Shown here: positions 40,387 through 43,056 of the stretch, piece by piece
Layout of the letters: each line of letters starts with the position of its first letter
Position numbering within the stretch: position 1 is the stretch's first letter
DNA from: Flavobacteriaceae bacterium
GTDB lineage: Bacteria > Bacteroidota > Bacteroidia > Flavobacteriales > Flavobacteriaceae
Assembly (NCBI GenBank): GCA_022425505.1
Contig: JAKMFI010000048.1
Coordinates: 1 to 43,056, forward strand
DNA length: 43,056 nucleotides
Direction of reading: 5' to 3'
Notes under the pieces: model-generated
Databases searched by the model: none
What the model saw: only the letters and a program-made list of their open reading frames with translations
Told to the model about the DNA's origin: nothing
Position numbers and translations under genes: made by a program

Positions 40387-41821
40387 ACCCTTTGGTACGA
40401 ATCAACAGCAAACCGAAAAAACACAAGGCCCCGTTGAGCGCAAGGATAAAAAAGCCGAAGTCAAAACCATAGGTCTGTAAAGTCCATTGACTAATCCAGT
40501 AGCCCACGATTGGCGTACTTACCGCCACCCATGGTACCCGGTGATCTCGAAGCTGAACTTTCGTCAATACGCCCAAAGCGTATAACCCCAGTAGGGGGCC
40601 ATAGGTATAGCCGGCAAACACAAATAACTTTGCAATCACACTCTTATCGGTAATCAGATAATTAAAAGAAAGAATGACTAAGATAAGAACGACAGAAACC
40701 ATCAGATGAACTCGCTTGCGTGTGTATTCTTGCTGATCGGCTTGAAGTCGTTTTTCGATGTCGAGCAAATCGATGCTGATACTTGTTGTCAGGGATGTCA
40801 GTGCGCTATCTGCACTGCTGTAAGCGGCTGCAATAAGGCCCAAAAGGAAAACAACCGAAAGCCCAAGGCCGAGTTGGGATTGGGTAGCTACGACTGGAAA
40901 GAGCTCATCGCCTTGCGCATCAATCCCATTGGCCACTGCATAGGCAGTTAACAAAGCACCCAATAGCAGAAACACAAAATTGACTATCGTCAAAACCACC
41001 GTAAACCAAAACATATTTTTTTGTGCATCACGAAGACTTCGGCAAGCAAGATTTTTTTGCATCATATCTTGATCAAGCCCTGTCATCACAATTGCAATTA
41101 AAGCCCCAGATATAAACTGTTTCCAAAAGAAATAAGGGCTTTTATAGTCATCGAAGTAGAAGATTTGCGCATTGTCTTGTTGCCCGAGCCATCCAAACAG
41201 ACTGTCAATTTCCAGAGAGGCCGTGATATAATATACAGACAACCCTAGGGCGATCAACATAAAAAGGGTTTGCAGTACATCTGTCCAGATGATGGTTTTG
41301 ATTCCCGATTTATGGGTGTAGAGCCAAATCAAGCAAATCGTGGCGATAACTGTAACCCAAAACGGGACACCCATTTGGTCAAAAATAACCCACTGCAACA
41401 CACTGGCAACGAGATACAGACGAAAGCTTGCGCCTACGATTCGCGATAACACAAAAAAGGAAGCTCCAGTTTTGTAGGTCCGTACGCCAAAGCGAGTAGA
41501 AAGGTAGGTGTAGATGGACGTGAGTTTGTATTTATAGTATAGCGGAAGAAGGACAGCACCAATAACAAAATAGCCAACGATATAGCCCAACACCATTTGA
41601 AAGTAACTAAATCCAGTAACCTCAACCCAACCGGGAACAGAGATAAAGGTAACCCCCGATAACGAGGCCCCAATCATGCCAAAAGCTACTAAATACCAAG
41701 GGGCAGAACGGTTGGCGATAAAAAAAGTTTGGTTGTCTTCTTTTCCCCTTGTTAGTCGGGCAATTCCCATCAACACCACAAAATAACCCAAAAGAATAGA
41801 AAGGAGAAGGTAGCTGCTCAT
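40373..41821 (-). CDS. Sodium:solute symporter family protein
   Basis: About 12-13 TM helices; [32 protein letters not shown]. Confidence 0.93.
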   Translation of the reverse strand: MSSYLLLSILLGYFVVLMGIARLTRGKEDNQTFFIANRSAPWYLVAFGMIGASLSGVTFISVPGWVEVTGFSYFQMVLGYIVGYFVIGAVLLPLYYKYKLTSIYTYLSTRFGVRTYKTGASFFVLSRIVGASFRLYLVASVLQWVIFDQMGVPFWVTVIATICLIWLYTHKSGIKTIIWTDVLQTLFMLIALGLSVYYITASLEIDSLFGWLGQQDNAQIFYFDDYKSPYFFWKQFISGALIAIVMTGLDQDMMQKNLACRSLRDAQKNMFWFTVVLTIVNFVFLLLGALLTAYAVANGIDAQGDELFPVVATQSQLGLGLSVVFLLGLIAAAYSSADSALTSLTTSISIDLLDIEKRLQADQQEYTRKRVHLMVSVVLILVILSFNYLITDKSVIAKLFVFAGYTYGPLLGLYALGVLTKVQLRDHRVPWVAVSTPIVGYWISQWTLQTYGFDFGFFILALNGALCFFGLLLIRTKGSRPI

Positions 41822-41825
41822 CTGT

Positions 41826-41857
41826 CAAAGATAATTGGATTGCTTCATACTTTCAAA
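41826..41857 (-). promoter_or_regulatory. Symporter promoter TTTG-N20-TATCTTTG (minus strand)
   Basis: CAAAGATA 41826-41833 and CAAA 41854-41857 on the + strand; 4 nt between box and ATG. Confidence 0.6.
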
Positions 41858-41869
41858 TGATTACCTTTG
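41840..41869 (+). promoter_or_regulatory. recR promoter TTG-N19-TACCTTTG
   Basis: TTG 41840-41842, TACCTTTG 41862-41869; 5 nt to ATG 41875. Confidence 0.6.
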
Positions 41870-41874
41870 CTACG

Positions 41875-42486
41875 ATGGAATACGCATCTAAATTTGTGCA
41901 GCAAGCCGTTGAAGAAATCGCACACCTTCCTGGAATTGGACGGCGAACAGCAATGCGACTGGTCTTGCACTTGCTTCGTCAACCAGAATCGGTCAGTTTG
42001 GATTTGTCAGAAGCAATCAGACTCCTACGGACTGAAATACAATACTGTCAATCTTGCCACAATGTATCTGACCAGCCCACCTGTAGCATCTGTGCCAACC
42101 CAAAAAGGGATCGGCAGTTGGTCTGTGTGGTTGAAGATGTGCGAGATGTGATTGCCATTGAAAGCACCGCACAATTTACAGGGCTTTACCATGTCTTAGG
42201 AGGAAAAATTTCTCCCCTTGATGGGATCGGTCCACAGGAATTACAAATTGGCAGTTTGGTTGAAAAAGTAAAATCAGGAGCAATAAAAGAGGTCATTTTG
42301 GCGTTAAGCACTACAGTAGAGGGTGACACTACGAACTATTTTATTTACAAGCAACTCAGCGCACATGATGTGCAGATGTCGGTACTTGCTCGTGGTGTTT
42401 CAGTTGGAGATGAACTCGAATTTACAGATGAAATCTCTCTTGGTAGAAGCATAGTCAAACGAATCCCATTTGATGGAACAATCTAA
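41875..42486 (+). CDS. recR: Recombination protein RecR
   Basis: [33 protein letters not shown] zinc finger; Toprim [12 protein letters not shown]; start moved from 41857 to ATG 41875. Confidence 0.96.
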   Translation: MEYASKFVQQAVEEIAHLPGIGRRTAMRLVLHLLRQPESVSLDLSEAIRLLRTEIQYCQSCHNVSDQPTCSICANPKRDRQLVCVVEDVRDVIAIESTAQFTGLYHVLGGKISPLDGIGPQELQIGSLVEKVKSGAIKEVILALSTTVEGDTTNYFIYKQLSAHDVQMSVLARGVSVGDELEFTDEISLGRSIVKRIPFDGTI

Positions 42487-43056
42487 AACGATCGACCTTT
42501 CTGTTATCATTGTCAGCTACAATGTGGAGCACTTTTTACACTTGTGTTTGGAAAGTGTTTATGCTGCCACTAAAAATATTCGTGCTGAAGTCATTGTAAT
42601 CGACAATGCATCTGCTGATAAAAGTGTGGATATGGTGCGAAAACAATTTCCATCAACTCGTGTGATTGCCAATGTTGACAACCTTGGCTTTGGAAAGGCA
42701 AACAACCAAGCTGCAAAATTGGCCAAAGGGCGATATCTATGTATTTTAAACCCCGATACAGTCGTCTCACAAAATGCGTTTGAGCAGTTTATCGCGCTAC
42801 ATGAATCAAACCCCAATTTGGGAATTTCTGGACCTCAACTCACCGATGGAACAGGGCAATTTTTACGAGAATCCAAGCGTGGTCTTCCCACGATTTGGGT
42901 GGCTGTATCCAAGTCTTTGGGGCTTTTCAAACTGTCGCCCAGTTTGTTTGGGCAGTACTACAACCTACGTCTTCCGCAAAATCAAAGTGGAAAGACCGAC
43001 GTTCTGGTTGGTGCTTTTATGTTTCTGCGAAAACACCTTTACGATCAGCTTGATGG
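42473..43056 (+). CDS. Glycosyltransferase family 2 protein, truncated by window edge
   Basis: [21 protein letters not shown]...[21 protein letters not shown]...ILNPDTVV. Confidence 0.92.
   Translation, partial: MEQSKTIDLSVIIVSYNVEHFLHLCLESVYAATKNIRAEVIVIDNASADKSVDMVRKQFPSTRVIANVDNLGFGKANNQAAKLAKGRYLCILNPDTVVSQNAFEQFIALHESNPNLGISGPQLTDGTGQFLRESKRGLPTIWVAVSKSLGLFKLSPSLFGQYYNLRLPQNQSGKTDVLVGAFMFLRKHLYDQLD

Overview
Chromosomal window from a Bacteroidota genome, most likely Flavobacteriia. Supports for this are the TAnnTTTG-type promoters, lack of Shine-Dalgarno motifs, a T9SS sorting domain and the gene order. Most of the window is core genome: fabF/acpP; a purN-rnhA fused ORF, a PfkB kinase and a PurF-type amidotransferase; sod; an AddA-like / OmpA / AddB-like block; tuf-tRNA-Trp-secE-nusG-rplKAJL-rpoBC-DUF3467; prfC, idi, queD-like and manA-like; DUF4369 lipoprotein, alkB-like, K+ channel and htpG; fabH, a sodium:solute symporter, recR and a GT2 glycosyltransferase. 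The accessory part is about 14.2-18.9 kb. It contains small membrane or secreted proteins, a tyrosine recombinase next to a truncated tRNA-Met-like sequence, duplicated leader and 3'-boundary sequences, and a phage-like gene remnant. Main second-look items are: (i) a tandem pair of near-identical ~75-nt terminator-ended non-coding elements at 5.4-5.6 kb; (ii) a PurN-RNase HI fusion ORF; (iii) the cassette-like duplicated arrangement around the recombinase; (iv) an orphan promoter-to-terminator transcript unit between htpG and fabH; (v) repeated TAnnTTTG-N4-5-ATG geometry implying leaderless mRNAs, including an interleaved divergent promoter pair at recR and a 28-codon micro-ORF. All calls come from reading the sequence; no database search was run.
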